The notes: generated by a model from the sequence alone, not told the origin. Numbered from the stretch's first letter, positions 49,438 to 60,557 are shown. The stretch: DNA of 64,000 nt from Bryopsis sp. KO-2023 (GCA_030272585.1 BSYQ01000010.1:1922001-1986000), one strand, 5' to 3'. Translations and numbers: made by a program.

Positions 49438-51797
49438 CACTAGTAAAAAACACGCTAGAATACACAATTTCAAATTTGAACACAGTTTTTAATTGTGTAT
49501 TTGTGTGTAGTTGCTTGTAGCTTTCCGTTGTACCATGATTTCAGCAAGAAAAACTGTGTATCTGTGTGTATTTGTGTGTAGCTTTCCGTTGCACCATGAT
49601 TTCGTGAAGACAAAATTGTGTATCTTGCTGGATAAGCCGTACTTTTCCTTGTCAGATCGCAAGCGTGATGTGATTGCGGGCCGAGGTTCCCACGCGTTGG
49701 CGTTGGCGCTGGACGTGAGAAAAAGAAGCGCGGATGGAACTGAGGACGTGCTCAGTTTGAGTGAACAGGTTGGGCGCAGTGCTGTGCTGTTGTACCGTGC
49801 TCTTCAGTTTTTTTTTTTTTAGAAGAGGAACGCGAGACCAAAAACGAAGCGCCCAACGCACGCGACCATGCTTACTGACGGGCGGGGGTGGGGCCTACAA
49901 CCGAGATCGAAACCCTGGGGTTGTCAGATTTAATCGCTGCCTTTCCTTGGTCGGAGTGTGCTTGGCTTGGTAAGAGTGTTGGATTCTTTTTCTGTATTTT
50001 CACACTACTTTTGTATTGGTATTAACAGTTAATCTAATCAACTATTTTGGTGATGTTCAAAACGTGATTCTTTACTTCCCAGCAATCTGTTTTTATATTT
50101 CAAGCTGAAAAAGAGGCCGCCCAGGCAACCACCAGAATGGCAGGGAGTGAAAGCAGTGGGAAAAGCACTTGTAAATGCCGAGTCAATACTCCTGGTTCCA
50201 ATCTCCTTCTATTCAAAAATTGGAGAAGCCCCGAAGAAATAGCCGTCATCATCCACTGGGATTCTAACACAAGTGAGCTTGTTGGTTGCTTCGTTGTCTG
50301 AGGTATGTTATTCCTAATTGGTCAGTCGAAGAGATATATCTGTGTGTGAGAGACATTCATACAAGTCCCTTGTACACTTGGAATATTGGTTGATGTGAAA
50401 TCTACTGGGTTCAATAAAAAAGCTTACAAAAAGATCGATGCAGATGTCCTGCCTTAAGCAACGCAACTTTTTCCTGATCAGAGAATCCTTTCTGTAAAAA
50501 AGAAGTGTGGTGTGGTTTCTACCTACACTGCCAGTGGAAAGGTCGGTGAAAAGTGTCCCTAGAAAAAAAATCAGCCCAACAATTTGGTTGGTCATGTGAT
50601 TGGCACAGAATCCTGGCCAATGCAAAATACCAGAGAACCTGTTGGACCTAGTTACTGTCCCAACCCTGGCTGCCACAGGCTGGGTTGGATGTACAACTTA
50701 CACTGCGACGCTTACTGTGGTGAGTAGACGGAAAAGGTCTTCCCTCGACGTACGTTCACTATTCCCTTCGTCTTTTCCCCAAGGTTGCAGATGTACTCAT
50801 GCTATCCATCTGTGTTTGTGAATAGGTGGCGCCTCCCAGGCCAATTCAGTTCCGAATGACCCAGCTTGACAACTGTTGCATGGAGGATGAGAAGCCCCTC
50901 CCAGGCCGAAAGGAGGGAAGCCCCTCCTCCGACTCCAAAACATCCAGCCCTAGCACCGACTCCTCACGATCCCACCGTTTCGAGCTATGTCGATAACACT
51001 GTTTGCTCTAGAAACCAATCAGCACCATGTTATGGGAAAACAGAAGAGGAGATAGTGTGTGTGTGTGGAGTGTGTGGAGGAGGGGGGGCGGGGGGATCAT
51101 TGGCTGATCCCTCAAATGACCCTGTTTGACAGCAAGTCCTTGCACAAGCTTGGCAAAGGAGGGCCTCCATATTGGAGTGATTGGAATCTCTCTGGAAGCG
51201 AAGGAATCCGAAGAGGCTTCTGTCTTACAGGGTCATTGCAGTTTTGCCAGCTCCGCCTCTGTCGAGTGCTTTTGACTCGAAAAGTTTGGAGCAGGGGTGT
51301 TGTGGATCTTGTGAGTTTGGGGGGGGTGGTTTTTGGCTCGTGGATTCAATCTTTGTAAATTATTTTGAAAGAATATCTCCGGTTTCACTACAGAAATACA
51401 CAATTCCAGTTGTGATACACATAAGTACGCACTTGAATACACAATTTCCCATGCCCAACAAATCTCCCGTTCCCCTACACAATAAGACACAATTAAATAC
51501 ACACTTTCGAGTGATCACCAAATCTCCCGTCGCTATACACAAGAATACACACTTTAAATACACATTCTCGTGAACACCAGGAACATACACAATTTCCTGT
51601 AAATACAGCGAGATACACAATTAAAACCCTTAGAATACACAATTAAATACACGAAAAGCGGTCAAGAATACACGGTTTTAATTGTGTTACACAATTTTTC
51701 AGATACACAATTTCCGAAAAATACACAACAAAACACAGTTTTTCGATATGAATACACACTTTAAAAAGTGTGTTTTTTAGGCGTTTTTTTACTAGTG
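49438..51797. mobile_element. CACTA transposon 2, nested in the mariner-like element
   Basis: 2,360 bp with ends CACTAGTAAAAAA at the left and, on the - strand, the same at the right. A TCG target duplication flanks it (49435-49437 and 51798-51800). Subterminal zones are arrays of atacacaatt/aattgtgtat motifs (49450-49640 and 51380-51770), unrelated to those of the element at 25.6 kb, so it is a different family. The interior (49640-50830) has short exon-like frames such as SHALALALDVRKRSADG and PEWQGVKAVGKALVNAES; no transposase is evident, so it is probably non-autonomous. Confidence 0.88.
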
Positions 51798-51897
51798 TCG
51801 ATTTTCACTTCGACGACTTTTACAATTTGCATACTAAAATTGATTCAAAATTGTAAGATACTGTTATAAAGCAACAATATGGACTTCGTATAGTGTA

Positions 51898-52516
51898 CTA
51901 TAATACGCAAATCTTTCAGATTGCTTTAGGATCGCTAGTCTTTATTTTCGCCTGCCTTATTTTCGCGCTTTGGTCCACGCGCGAAAATAAGGTAGCGCGA
52001 AAATAAATCAGGCGCGAAAAAAAAGCAATGTGAAAGATTTGCGTGGCGTCAAAAAGAACACTCTCAAAGTCAGAGTGTGGCTGTGTTTTGAATTCGCCCC
52101 TAGACTGGGCTGTGCCTCCGTAGTTGTGCCTAAAACGGTTCTATAGTCACCGAAACGATGAACTGTCTGAACAGAAGGAAAGATGTGAACAGAAGGAAAG
52201 AGACCGAGCATGATCTTGTGGTCTGTGTGCGTCAACTCGATGCATGTGACCCCACCGTCGAGTCGATGGACGCGACATCAACAGTGCTTGTGCGTTGAAT
52301 CGATACTTTGGGTTTTCTTGTGCTCGAGGGGTACTTTTGCGTCGAGTCCACACGCGCGTGATTGGTATATTCTGTAGCTACATACTTGCGTATCTGAACA
52401 GCCCTTTCTTTTCCGCCTGCTTTATTTTTGCGCCTGCTTTATTTTCGCCTGCCTTATTTTCGTGCTTTGGTCCGCGCGCGAAAATAAGGTAGCGCGAAAA
52501 GATTTGCGTATTACAG
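51898..52516. mobile_element. Second mariner-type MITE, nested in the first
   Basis: 619 bp with termini CTATAATACGCAAATCTTT (left) and CTGTAATACGCAAATCTTT (right, - strand). TA lies at both edges (51896-51897 and 52517-52518). Near each end is a palindromic cassette (ccttattttcgcgctttggt around a CGCGCG core), so each end can fold on itself. No coding capacity. Confidence 0.82.
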
Positions 52517-53030
52517 TATCCCCAAAATTTGCTCTGAAAATTCCACATGGCCTCTCGTGTAATGCGCTTGGCATTCCGTATCATAATCCCATTTTCTAGG
52601 CAGCTTGGTCACTTTCGCTCCTATTTTCGAGCGAACTGGCGCGCAAAGGTCTCTTGAGTTGCGTTCATGACGTTTGCGAGGTCGAGGTGGAGTTCGCGCG
52701 TTGCGCCGCTATTTTCGGTTTCAGAGGTCGACTTTCCTCGGTTTTATAGTCGTCACGATTACTGAACGACGACATCGTGCTTTACTCACTGGTTCAATCA
52801 CGACAAATTTTGTGAGCTCGCCACAGAACATCTAAAGAATGTGTTCACAAAAGTTTGTGGCAAACGATGAACGTTTGACGTGTCAAAACGTTCACAGGAC
52901 GGTGAAAATCGAGGTTTTGCTTCGTTTCTGGTTTCGGAGCCACTGCATCGCAGCCTCTAAACCAATGGATCTGAAATTTTGTGGGCTTCCAAACATAAGT
53001 GGACAGTTATTCCCGGACGGAGTAAGTAGG

Positions 53031-53597
53031 CGGTTGTGGTAAATACCGAAAACTACCGAAAACTAATGGAAACTACCGAAAACTACCGAAAACCACCGAA
53101 AACCACCGAAAACTACCAAAAACTACTCACGAAAACGATTACCCTTTACAAAAGGAAAAGGGAAAGATAAATATTCAAGACTGTTTCACAAGACATTTGC
53201 TTTCAGAGTGGTAACAAGTGAGTCTCCAAGTGATAGTACTTATCGGCAAGTGGGTATGCAAGTGTGACCCTCGGGATTCGAACCCGAGTCAACCAACCAA
53301 GGAGCCACTGGAACCAAACCAAGAGTCCATACCATTTTTAACATATTCACTCATATAAACAAAATGAATGTGTTAGTTTCTTTTGTGTGTAATGGGTTTT
53401 TTCGGTGGACTCCCCGTTAAAATTTTATTTTTATTGTCCAAGTTTTCGTTTTATCATGTCGTTTTTTATAGTTTTCGGTAGTTTTCGGTGGTTTTCGTGT
53501 GTAGTTTTCAGTAGTTTTCGGTAGTTTTCGGTGGTTTTCAGTAGTTTCCATTGGTTTTCGGTAGTTTTCGGTAGTTTGCGGTGTTTACCACGACCCG
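53031..53597. mobile_element. TIR element with 8-bp target duplication, tRNA-like core
   Basis: 567 bp with ends CGGTTGTGGTAAATACCG and, at the right on the - strand, CGGGTCGTGGTAAACACCG. An 8-bp direct repeat TAAGTAGG flanks it (53023-53030 and 53598-53605). Both ends continue as arrays of accgaaaact units in opposite orientation. An internal canonical T-arm (53271-53287, TCGGGTTCGAATCCCGA on the - strand) hints at a tRNA-derived core. Superfamily unsure: 8 bp fits hAT, 9 bp would fit Mutator-like. It ends 120 bases before the EgtD-like start codon. Confidence 0.8.
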
Positions 53598-53717
53598 TAA
53601 GTAGGTAGTACATTTCTTCCTTCTTTGGACGTCTAGACCTCGAAAACGATTTCTGTGTAGTTCTGACTGGAGCGCTGCCGAGAAAGCTTTTTTGAGATCC
53701 TCACCGTGTGCTGAACG

Positions 53718-54908
53718 ATGCCCGAAGTGAACTCGACGGTGTGCCTCTCGTCCTTCGACGGGAGCGTCTACACTCGTTCGGTCGACGAGTCGACAGCTGG
53801 TGTTCGAATATTTGACATCAAACGGGAGGATGAGCAAGTTGACCGAGAAGTGGTGCTTCAGGCGTTCGTCAACCCTCCGCCGACGCCGGAAAACAAAACT
53901 CGTGAACTGTACCAGCCGGATGGAAGCAAGAGAACGAGGCGACTGCCGGAGAAAATGCGCACGCTTCCGTCTGAAATACTTTACGACGCCAGGGGTCTGG
54001 AGCTGTTCGAGAGGGTCACCGAGTTGGAAGACGAGTACTATCTGACACGGTGCGAGCGCGAGATTCTGCGTACGCAAATGCCAGATATTGCAAAGTACGT
54101 TACCGATGGCGCCTCCATCGTGGAGCTGGGGTGCGGGAGCTTGTCTAAGACAGCGACTTTCCTGAAACACGTTCGAGAAGCGGGTCGGCGCGACGTCAGG
54201 TTTTTCGCGCTGGACATCGAAAAGTCGTTCCTCGAGACCAGCTTGAAAGATTTGATGGAGGACGAGCAAAAGCAGGAGGTGCCTGAGGAGAACAGGATCG
54301 AGTACGCGGGGATATACGGGAGCTACACCGACGCTCTGTCGTCTTTCCTGAAAGACGTTATCGGTCGAAAGGTTTTGCTGTGGTTGGGCTCGTCGATCGG
54401 AAACTTGAGCAGGGCTGAAGCGAGTGCACTGGTGGGGAGGTTCCAGAAAGAACTGATGAAGGAGGGCGACGTGTTTTTCATCGGCATTGACAAGAGGAAA
54501 GATCCAGCCACAGTGGCGAGGGCGTATAACGACCCTCGAGGCGTGAACAGGAGTTTTGTGCTGAACGGCCTGGACCACTTGTGCAGGATGATAGGAAATT
54601 CAGATATGGACCAGAGCGGCTTCGAACATTTCGTGGGCTACAATGACGTCGAAGGACGTCACGAAGTGTACTATCGATCCAATGTCGCCCAGACTGTCAG
54701 CGTGCCTCGATTGGAAGGAGGATTTGTCAAAGTTGACCTGGAGGAAGATGAGTTGATTCGGCTGTGTTGGTCGGTGAAATACTCCATGGAGGAGATCCAA
54801 GAGTTGGCCTCCAGCGCTGGGCTGGTTTTGGATCGCACTTGGACGGATGCTCAAGACATGTACAATTTCTGCATGTTTCGAAAGCCTTTCAACAACGGTC
54901 CGCAATGA
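53718..54908 (+). CDS. EgtD-like SAM-dependent methyltransferase (histidine/tryptophan N-methyltransferase family)
   Basis: Predicted S-adenosylmethionine methyltransferase of the EgtD/EasF group. Members trimethylate histidine to hercynine in ergothioneine synthesis, or methylate dimethylallyltryptophan in fungi. 396 aa in a single uninterrupted exon, unlike most genes nearby. Domain features are LPSEILYDARGLELFERVTE and LEDEYYLTRCEREIL, typical of the family, then the SAM site IVELGCGSLSKT, FFALDIEKSFLE, LWLGSSIGNLSR and DVFFIGIDKRKD. The C-terminal part contains FVLNGLDHLCRM and GRHEVYYRSN. A ~90-residue N-terminal extension precedes the core. No EgtB-type partner domain is fused or adjacent. 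Substrate cannot be decided from sequence alone; histidine is the best guess. The absence of introns and family spread fit transfer or retrocopying, but neither is shown. Confidence 0.82.
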   Translation: MPEVNSTVCLSSFDGSVYTRSVDESTAGVRIFDIKREDEQVDREVVLQAFVNPPPTPENKTRELYQPDGSKRTRRLPEKMRTLPSEILYDARGLELFERVTELEDEYYLTRCEREILRTQMPDIAKYVTDGASIVELGCGSLSKTATFLKHVREAGRRDVRFFALDIEKSFLETSLKDLMEDEQKQEVPEENRIEYAGIYGSYTDALSSFLKDVIGRKVLLWLGSSIGNLSRAEASALVGRFQKELMKEGDVFFIGIDKRKDPATVARAYNDPRGVNRSFVLNGLDHLCRMIGNSDMDQSGFEHFVGYNDVEGRHEVYYRSNVAQTVSVPRLEGGFVKVDLEEDELIRLCWSVKYSMEEIQELASSAGLVLDRTWTDAQDMYNFCMFRKPFNNGPQ

Positions 54909-55342
54909 TTTGATCCTAGGTTTGAGACTGACCAGCAGGCATCAGTTTTTTTTTAGGTGGAGATGGAAAAGAGAGGAGGTGGGGTGAGCTGGCCTGCGGG
55001 GAATTATTTATTTATTTATTTGCATGGTTTAGAAAGAAAACGAGATCGTTCGCTTTTGCCAGCCCCAAAGCGGAGGATTTGGTTGCATTATTTTCCCAAC
55101 TTTTCAGTGGCAAAAAACAAAAAGAATGAGAATTCCTTTGGCTTTCGTCATTGGGTTTGTCCGAAACTAGCTTATATTTTAGCTGTATTTTTTTCTTTTT
55201 TTTTTGGATCACTCAACCAATCAAGAACTCTTTTGCCTGAGGAGATAATTTCACTGCTGCTGCAAGAGTCAGCATGTGTTTGTTTCTTGGGGTTTTTTTT
55301 TTCTAGTCTTGTTTATGCTTTGCAGAATTTGGCTTGTAGGTT

Positions 55343-55410
55343 TTTTTTCTTTTTTTACCTTTTGATATAAGAATTCAAATTTTTTTACCTTTTGATATAA
55401 GAATTCAAAC
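55343..55410. repeat. Two-copy tandem repeat, ~33 bp unit
   Basis: The unit ttttttaccttttgatataa followed by gaattcaaa occurs twice in succession. Confidence 0.8.
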
Positions 55411-55783
55411 AACCATGGCAAGTGATGCCCCTCTTTTGCTGAAGGTTGAAATTACGGTGATTCAATGGAGACATGTTGATATTTTTTGGGGGTGATATAG
55501 TGGAAAGTTCAAGGGAGGGTGCCAACTGGAGGAGTGGGGAGTACAATGTTCTGTTTTAGTTTTTATTTCATATAGGAGTTTTTCTTTTTTTTTAACTTTT
55601 ATTCACTTTTATACAAGAATATAAATCTACCTATATGAATGCATGAATGTTTACTTTACATCAGGCAAACTTGCCCATCGAAGGCCATCCACATCGGGGT
55701 GATTCATCCCAAAATATGAGAAAATACCTGGATCAGCGTAGACATTTCTTAAGCACCCTCCACAGTTGCATTCAAGATAAAAA

Positions 55784-55940
55784 TAAACCTGATTGAAAAT
55801 CCCTTGTGAGAAAGTGTGTTTTTCTTGTGTGTTTTGAAAACAAATTCTGAATCAGAAACCAAACCTGATTGAAAATCCCTTGTGAGAAAGTGTTTTTTTC
55901 TTGTGTGTCTTGAAAACAAATCCTGAATCAGAAACCTTCG
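55784..55940. repeat. Two-copy tandem repeat, ~78 bp unit
   Basis: The unit begins aacctgattgaaaatccctt, runs through gagaaagtgt and cttgtgtg, and ends aatcagaaacc. The two copies differ at only a few bases. Confidence 0.85.
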
Positions 55941-56939
55941 ATTGGTCTGGAATTCTGCCAAGAGAAAAGCAAAGCAATTACTGTCATAACAATGTCCCGT
56001 TGGGGAGCCAAATTATTTTTAAAGTTAAAACCGAAAACTTGAATCCCCTACCCAGCCAGAATAGCAAGTACGGTAGTACGTAAGGTTAAATGAACGGAAC
56101 GTCATAGGGCGGGAAAGGTCCCCATGAAGATCAGAGTTTGATAAGAGCTGGTCGGACTGGTGTTCGATCTAGATCTGAGTAGTTGACTGGAAAGGTCAGT
56201 GTTATTCTCTGGGTCAGGGTTCTAAAACGAACGGTTTTGTTCACAGGAATGAGGTTTTCCCCACCCACCTCTCCCTTTTGTTTTTTGGCGTTCAACCAAA
56301 AAAAATCCTATTTAGCTAATATTTTGCTGCACAGTACCCAGTTGAAAACAACAATTATTATAGTGTAAAACCCATTGGGATCGAATGGGCTGTTTAGTGA
56401 GACATGTGGATCGCGCAAGTCAAAGCGCCGCCTGGCTGAGGGATGTTAGTCGAGTTTTGAGTTTGTGTATTTAGGAAGTGAGTGGGGAACAACTTTGACT
56501 CTCTGTAAAAACTGTGGTTTTTTATACTGTGGTTTCAACAATAGCAATAGCTAGGGATGGCGGAGACTGTGTGGAACTCTCGCTTGATCGCAAGCTCTAC
56601 TGCAAAACTTTACAACTGGGAGAAACTAGGGTGGGAGTAAGACGTAAGTACTAAAGCACCAGCAGCTTCAGTCGCGCAACCAGCAAGGGGACCGGACGAC
56701 CCATTGACAACTTTCAGAAACTCTGTCAAATGACCCACCCAATCTATACAGTGAGCATATAAAGAAAAACGAATATTAAAAACAGTTGGATTCGTTGCAA
56801 TTAGTTTGTGTGGAAAAGCGAAAACAAAAATTGTAATTTTCAATCAACATAATTATGTTGATTAAAAAAATGAAAATTAGAAGTGGCCCCCCCAAAAAAT
56901 ATTATGGCCCACCCTCCCCCGAAATCCTGGTTGCGCCTA

Positions 56940-57079
56940 TGCCTTTGGGCCTTTGTCGTGGTGGGCACCACAACCTTGAAGCCGGTCAAGTTCAGAGCCA
57001 TTTTAGCGGAAACCAAACACAGGGAGCGAAAAAGCGTGGGGTGGCTGGATGTATTACAAGACGAAAGCGGGAGCTGGGC
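56940..57079 (-). pseudogene. Truncated rbcS 5' fragment (leader plus first ~20 codons)
   Basis: Reading leftward, it carries the rbcS leader (agctcccgctttcgtcttg, ctttttcgctccctgtg) and the ATG at 57001. Codons for [19 protein letters not shown] follow, then homology stops near 56940. It is closer to rbcS copy 2 (TTTKAQ) than copy 1 in this stretch. It lacks the TATA region, introns and all mature protein. At the upstream side it adjoins a short repeat (57080-57118) shared with 48134-48172. Confidence 0.85.
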
Positions 57080-57617
57080 AATGAGATTATTTATAACACA
57101 GATCGGATCATGGTAGCAACATGAAAATGAAAATACTGACACTGATATCGATACAAAACCCTTGATTTTTTTGGTCCACTGCTTGGAACGTCGATGTTGT
57201 GCTGGTGTGGGAGAGACCCACTCCTGGCTGTGCCATGAAAGCAAGGGACTGACCTGGCAAATAACCATATGAGGAAAACATACCTTCTGTCCACTCGGGG
57301 TGTTGAAAACCAGTTCGAATGCGGTTATTTTTGCACGTAATTGTATGTTTTGTTACTTCGGCCGTACAACAAACAGCATATCGAAGCTTACAGAAAGACC
57401 TGGATACTGCCGAAAAAAAGACTATATCCCATACTGTTTTCTGCCACAAAATGCTCGTATCAATGAAAGAAGCTATGTCTATGAAAAAGTAGAAAAGAAC
57501 AACGGCCATAAAAAACAATGCACTTGGCATGTATTCCATTCACTTTTGCTTTCTTCTTGTATCCTCTATTCTTCTGTCTTTTCCTTCGACTGCTACGTTT
57601 TCTTCCACACCCAGAGA
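57080..57617. other. Intergenic region, no gene recognised
   Basis: AT-rich spacer between the rbcS fragment and the MITE. An open stretch of ~100 codons on the + strand (57300-57626) has no recognisable features. Confidence 0.4.
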
Positions 57618-58082
57618 CAGAGATAGGACTTGGGCCAAATTTTTGGTCCGACTCCGGTCCGGTCCGGTTACGGTCGGGTTACGGTCACCGTACTACGGCC
57701 GTAACTCCGTACCGTAACCGGAGTAATATGTTGTTTTTACGGTACGGAACAGGTACGGTATAACTACGGTAGGCCCTAAATCACCGTGAAGTAGCGTGGT
57801 TCAGTGTTAAAGCGTTAGGCTGCAGTCAGTAGGGTCGCTGGTTCGAATCCCCTTGGGTTCCTTTGGAATCGCGGGACCCTGCGGGGGTCACTTTCTACGG
57901 TTTACGGTTGTTACGGCCGTTACGGTCGTTACGGTCCGGTACGGAGCGGTACGGAGTGGTACGGTGCTACGGTTACGGCCGTAAAAGTACGATTTTCTGA
58001 CGAAAATTGTACTCCGGTTACGGTCCGGTTACGGTGGTTACGGTCCGGTTACGGTGACCGTAACCGTAAAGTCCTATCTCTG
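57618..58082. mobile_element. hAT-like MITE with tacggt-repeat arms and tRNA-like centre
   Basis: 465 bp with ends CAGAGATAGGACTT and, on the - strand, the same at the right. A near-copy of CCAGAGA flanks both sides (57611-57617 and 58085-58091). Arms consist of ggttacggt/ccgtaac repeats in both orientations. The centre (57788-57858) resembles a tRNA: tagcgtggttcagtg as an A box, ctgcagt as an anticodon loop (GCA), and ggttcgaatcc as a B box. The stems do not pair well, so it is not an intact tRNA gene. Confidence 0.7.
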
Positions 58083-58182
58083 GGCCAGAGATCGAAAACC
58101 TTTACAGAAATGTAACCCTCGTTTAACCCTTCAAACAAATAGTGCCAAAAAAACAAAGCACCTAAAATAGAACGTTCGTTCA

Positions 58183-60183
58183 TTAAACTGGCGAAAACAC
58201 CGCCCCCAACTCACGCCGAAGCTGTTCCGCGGGAAGCACCATCCATCCGAAAACACGAAAATCCCAAGGGGACGGTTGGCGTTGTCGATTAATATACTCC
58301 TTCATCACCCGTGTAAACCAACGTGCTACGCTCCCCGCTGTTGGAACACTCGGATCGCCAGGTAAAAACCAAAACTGCTCCGATTTGTCGTCATGGCCGT
58401 CCCAGTCACGCACTCGAAATCCTTCATAGCGATCCAACACTGCGACCAGTTCGACAAAACCACGACAGTCGAATCTCCGAACCCTCAAAGTGGCCGAGGT
58501 CTGTCCCTTCGCCTTGAAACGCCGTTCTGTAAAAGTTACTGACGAAGAATCCCACTGATAGTCGCCGACCCGAGTATCAAAACTTGAATCAGCGCGCGAA
58601 AAGAAAATCACATCCAAAATACAAATCAAATAGGGACGAATGCTTTCTGCATCGCTCCCAACCAAACCCTTCTTGGCCCACGACCACAACCAGTCCATGG
58701 GGAAGTCTCTGGGCTGTTGTTCCTTATCCTCCGAAGGCACCTTAATAAGCCAAGCCTGCTTGAGGCGAGCTGTCAGGGAGTCATGCGCGGAGAATGCGGA
58801 ACCAAGCCAACGGTGGACAGTACTAATGGCAGAGAGGTAGTTACTCATGGACCTGGGCGCCACTCTCCCTTCATTGCGAAGAAAAAGAATATAAGCGTAA
58901 ATTCGTACGGGACGAGCAGGCACACAGCACCAACCCCTCGACTTAGCGAATCCGAGCCATTTTCGGAAACGCATCCATATGGATCGCTTGCCTCCTGGGC
59001 TGTTCGATAACGCTAAGTCGCCAAACAGCTCCCGTCGTTCCACATTCGATAATTCGCCAAATTGAGGTAGCGCCTCGTCGGTCCAATCGACGCATCCCTC
59101 CAATTCACCCCATAGCTCCTGAAGCCAGACTTCGTCTTGCGAATCACGCCTACCACGACATTCCAACGGCCCTGGGGAAATGGTTCGCCCTCTCTGCCCA
59201 ATGGAGGCAACAGCGGATTCGCCCACGCTGGAACCACCACATACTCCTGAAAGCACTCGAACATCGGACGAAACCAAGGTGCCGACGGCCACAGGGGCAT
59301 CAAAACGGTGGCAGTTGCTTGAGGTAAGGAGCGCAGCAGGTCCCCCAACTGCGAAAGCAGACGAATCGGTGGATGGCACCACGCATGTCCCTGGCTCCAA
59401 TCCACGGCACTGAACGCCTCGCCCTCCGCCATCAGATTGCCCCATTCCGCATTGTAACGGAACACCACTCTGCTCCATTGAGACGCAAACCTGTCGAGAT
59501 CGAACGGTCCCCACCATCGGCTGAACTGATCCAACCACTTCCGATTTACCAAGTAATCCTCCTCCGAAAGATTCGCTCTCGACAGTTTGTCCGCCCACAC
59601 ATTCTCCTTCGAGGGGATCCACTCTGGCTGCAACGCAATCTTTCGAGACTCCAGAATGCGGTACAACAACCGTAATGGACCCATCAACCTCGGGCTCCTC
59701 GTCGTCATCTTCAACAAGATCGATAACACCACCTGAGAATCGGTTACCAAGCGCACAGTCCGGTTCTCCAAGGTCCCATGGAATGCGCGAATCGCTGCCT
59801 CCACAGCCCTCAACTCGAGCATATTTATATGCTCGCTTTTCTCGTCGCTTGACCAAATGCCCCTGGCCCGGACAGGAACGCTTTCCTTTGCCAATGGATC
59901 CACCAGGTGGGACCCCCAACCACTCATCGACGCATTTGTATAGAGACTGATCGTCGCTGGGACCTTCCAATAAACCGACGATGTGTGACGCTCGTTCATC
60001 ACACTCCACACTGCCAGATCCTCCTTCGTCTCCGACGATAGCTCGATCAGCGACGCCCAAGTTGCCCCCAGGGTCATATCCCAGAATAGACTCCTGAGAT
60101 GGTATCTTGCCAACGGAATAGCCAGGCCCAGGCTCTGACACCAACTGATACGAATGTGGACTCTGGAACGAGTACACATTCAC
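58183..60183 (-). mobile_element. DIRS-like retroelement, 3' part (RNase H and tyrosine recombinase), truncated
   Basis: Two overlapping leftward frames. The frame 60179-59013 encodes the end of a reverse transcriptase and an RNase H. Visible motifs are LYTNASMSGWG (the first catalytic Asp reads Asn), HINMLELRAV, LVTDSQVVL and IPSKENVWADKLSR. The frame 60183-58183 has a tyrosine-recombinase-like domain in its last ~300 residues (SMSNYLSAISTVHRWLGS, FFSRADSSF, FRVFGWMVLPAEQLRRELG). The usual H-x-x-R box reads D-F-R. Overlap of RNase H and recombinase frames is typical of DIRS elements. The polymerase core is missing: the copy stops at ~60185, where a gypsy-like element begins in the opposite direction. 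Probably dead. Confidence 0.78.
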
Positions 60184-60557
60184 CTAAGTCGATCCAGTCG
60201 GACTGGATCAGCCTGGTCCGGTAATCAGTGCCTGGTTCGGTACCAGAGCCGGTCCAGCAGTACAGTCCGACTGACCCAAGTGAGAGGTGGACACGGTGGC
60301 AGTTACCGTGTCCACACAATCCAACCAACGGTCCTGAGAAGGATTTGGTCTGGATCTGTCGGTCCAGTGGACGCTGGGTCCGACAGCTCTCAACCGTTCC
60401 TTTTGCCAGGTTGTCGGTCCGGCCCCATATTTATTGGATCCGGACCGAGGTAACAATGTTCTAGAGTAAGCTTGTAAGCAAAGACTCTTATCCGTGTTTC
60501 CGTGGTTCTAGACGTAACGTCTACCACTACTCGATACTTTCCCGTGTTTTTATCAAC

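Larger units (their letters stand above)
49253..53022. mobile_element. Tc1/mariner (Stowaway-like) element, interrupted by two later insertions
   Basis: Termini CTCCGTCCGGGAATAACTG in inverted orientation, with TA at both edges (49251-49252 and 53023-53024). CTCCGTCC-type ends with TA targets fit plant mariner/Stowaway elements. The inverted repeats are long (>100 bp), and the right one lacks about 70 bases present at the left (near 49288-49355). The left repeat is cut by CACTA element 2 at 49438. Its bases resume after that element at 51798 and match the right repeat across the junction. Own sequence is about 1.4 kb apart from inserts; no transposase recognised. Confidence 0.85.
54909..56939. 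other. Intergenic region downstream of the EgtD-like gene
   Basis: About 2 kb, AT-rich. Contains two tandem duplications (55343-55410 and 55784-55940) and a copy at 55640-55720 of a dispersed repeat also seen at 42460-42540 (caggcaaacttgcccat, gaaggccatccacatc). A short palindrome caacataattatgttg lies near 56847. 56880-56940 reads, on the - strand, aggcgcaaccaggatttcgg followed by G-rich sequence, a form common at ends of decayed elements. No gene recognised. Confidence 0.45.

Noticed and set aside
53271-53287. Complete tRNA gene on the - strand
   Set aside because: Only the T-arm is convincing; acceptor and anticodon stems do not pair.
57788-57858. tRNA-Cys gene
   Set aside because: GCA is in the right place and a B box is present, but acceptor and T stems fail to pair; more likely tRNA-derived filler in a MITE.
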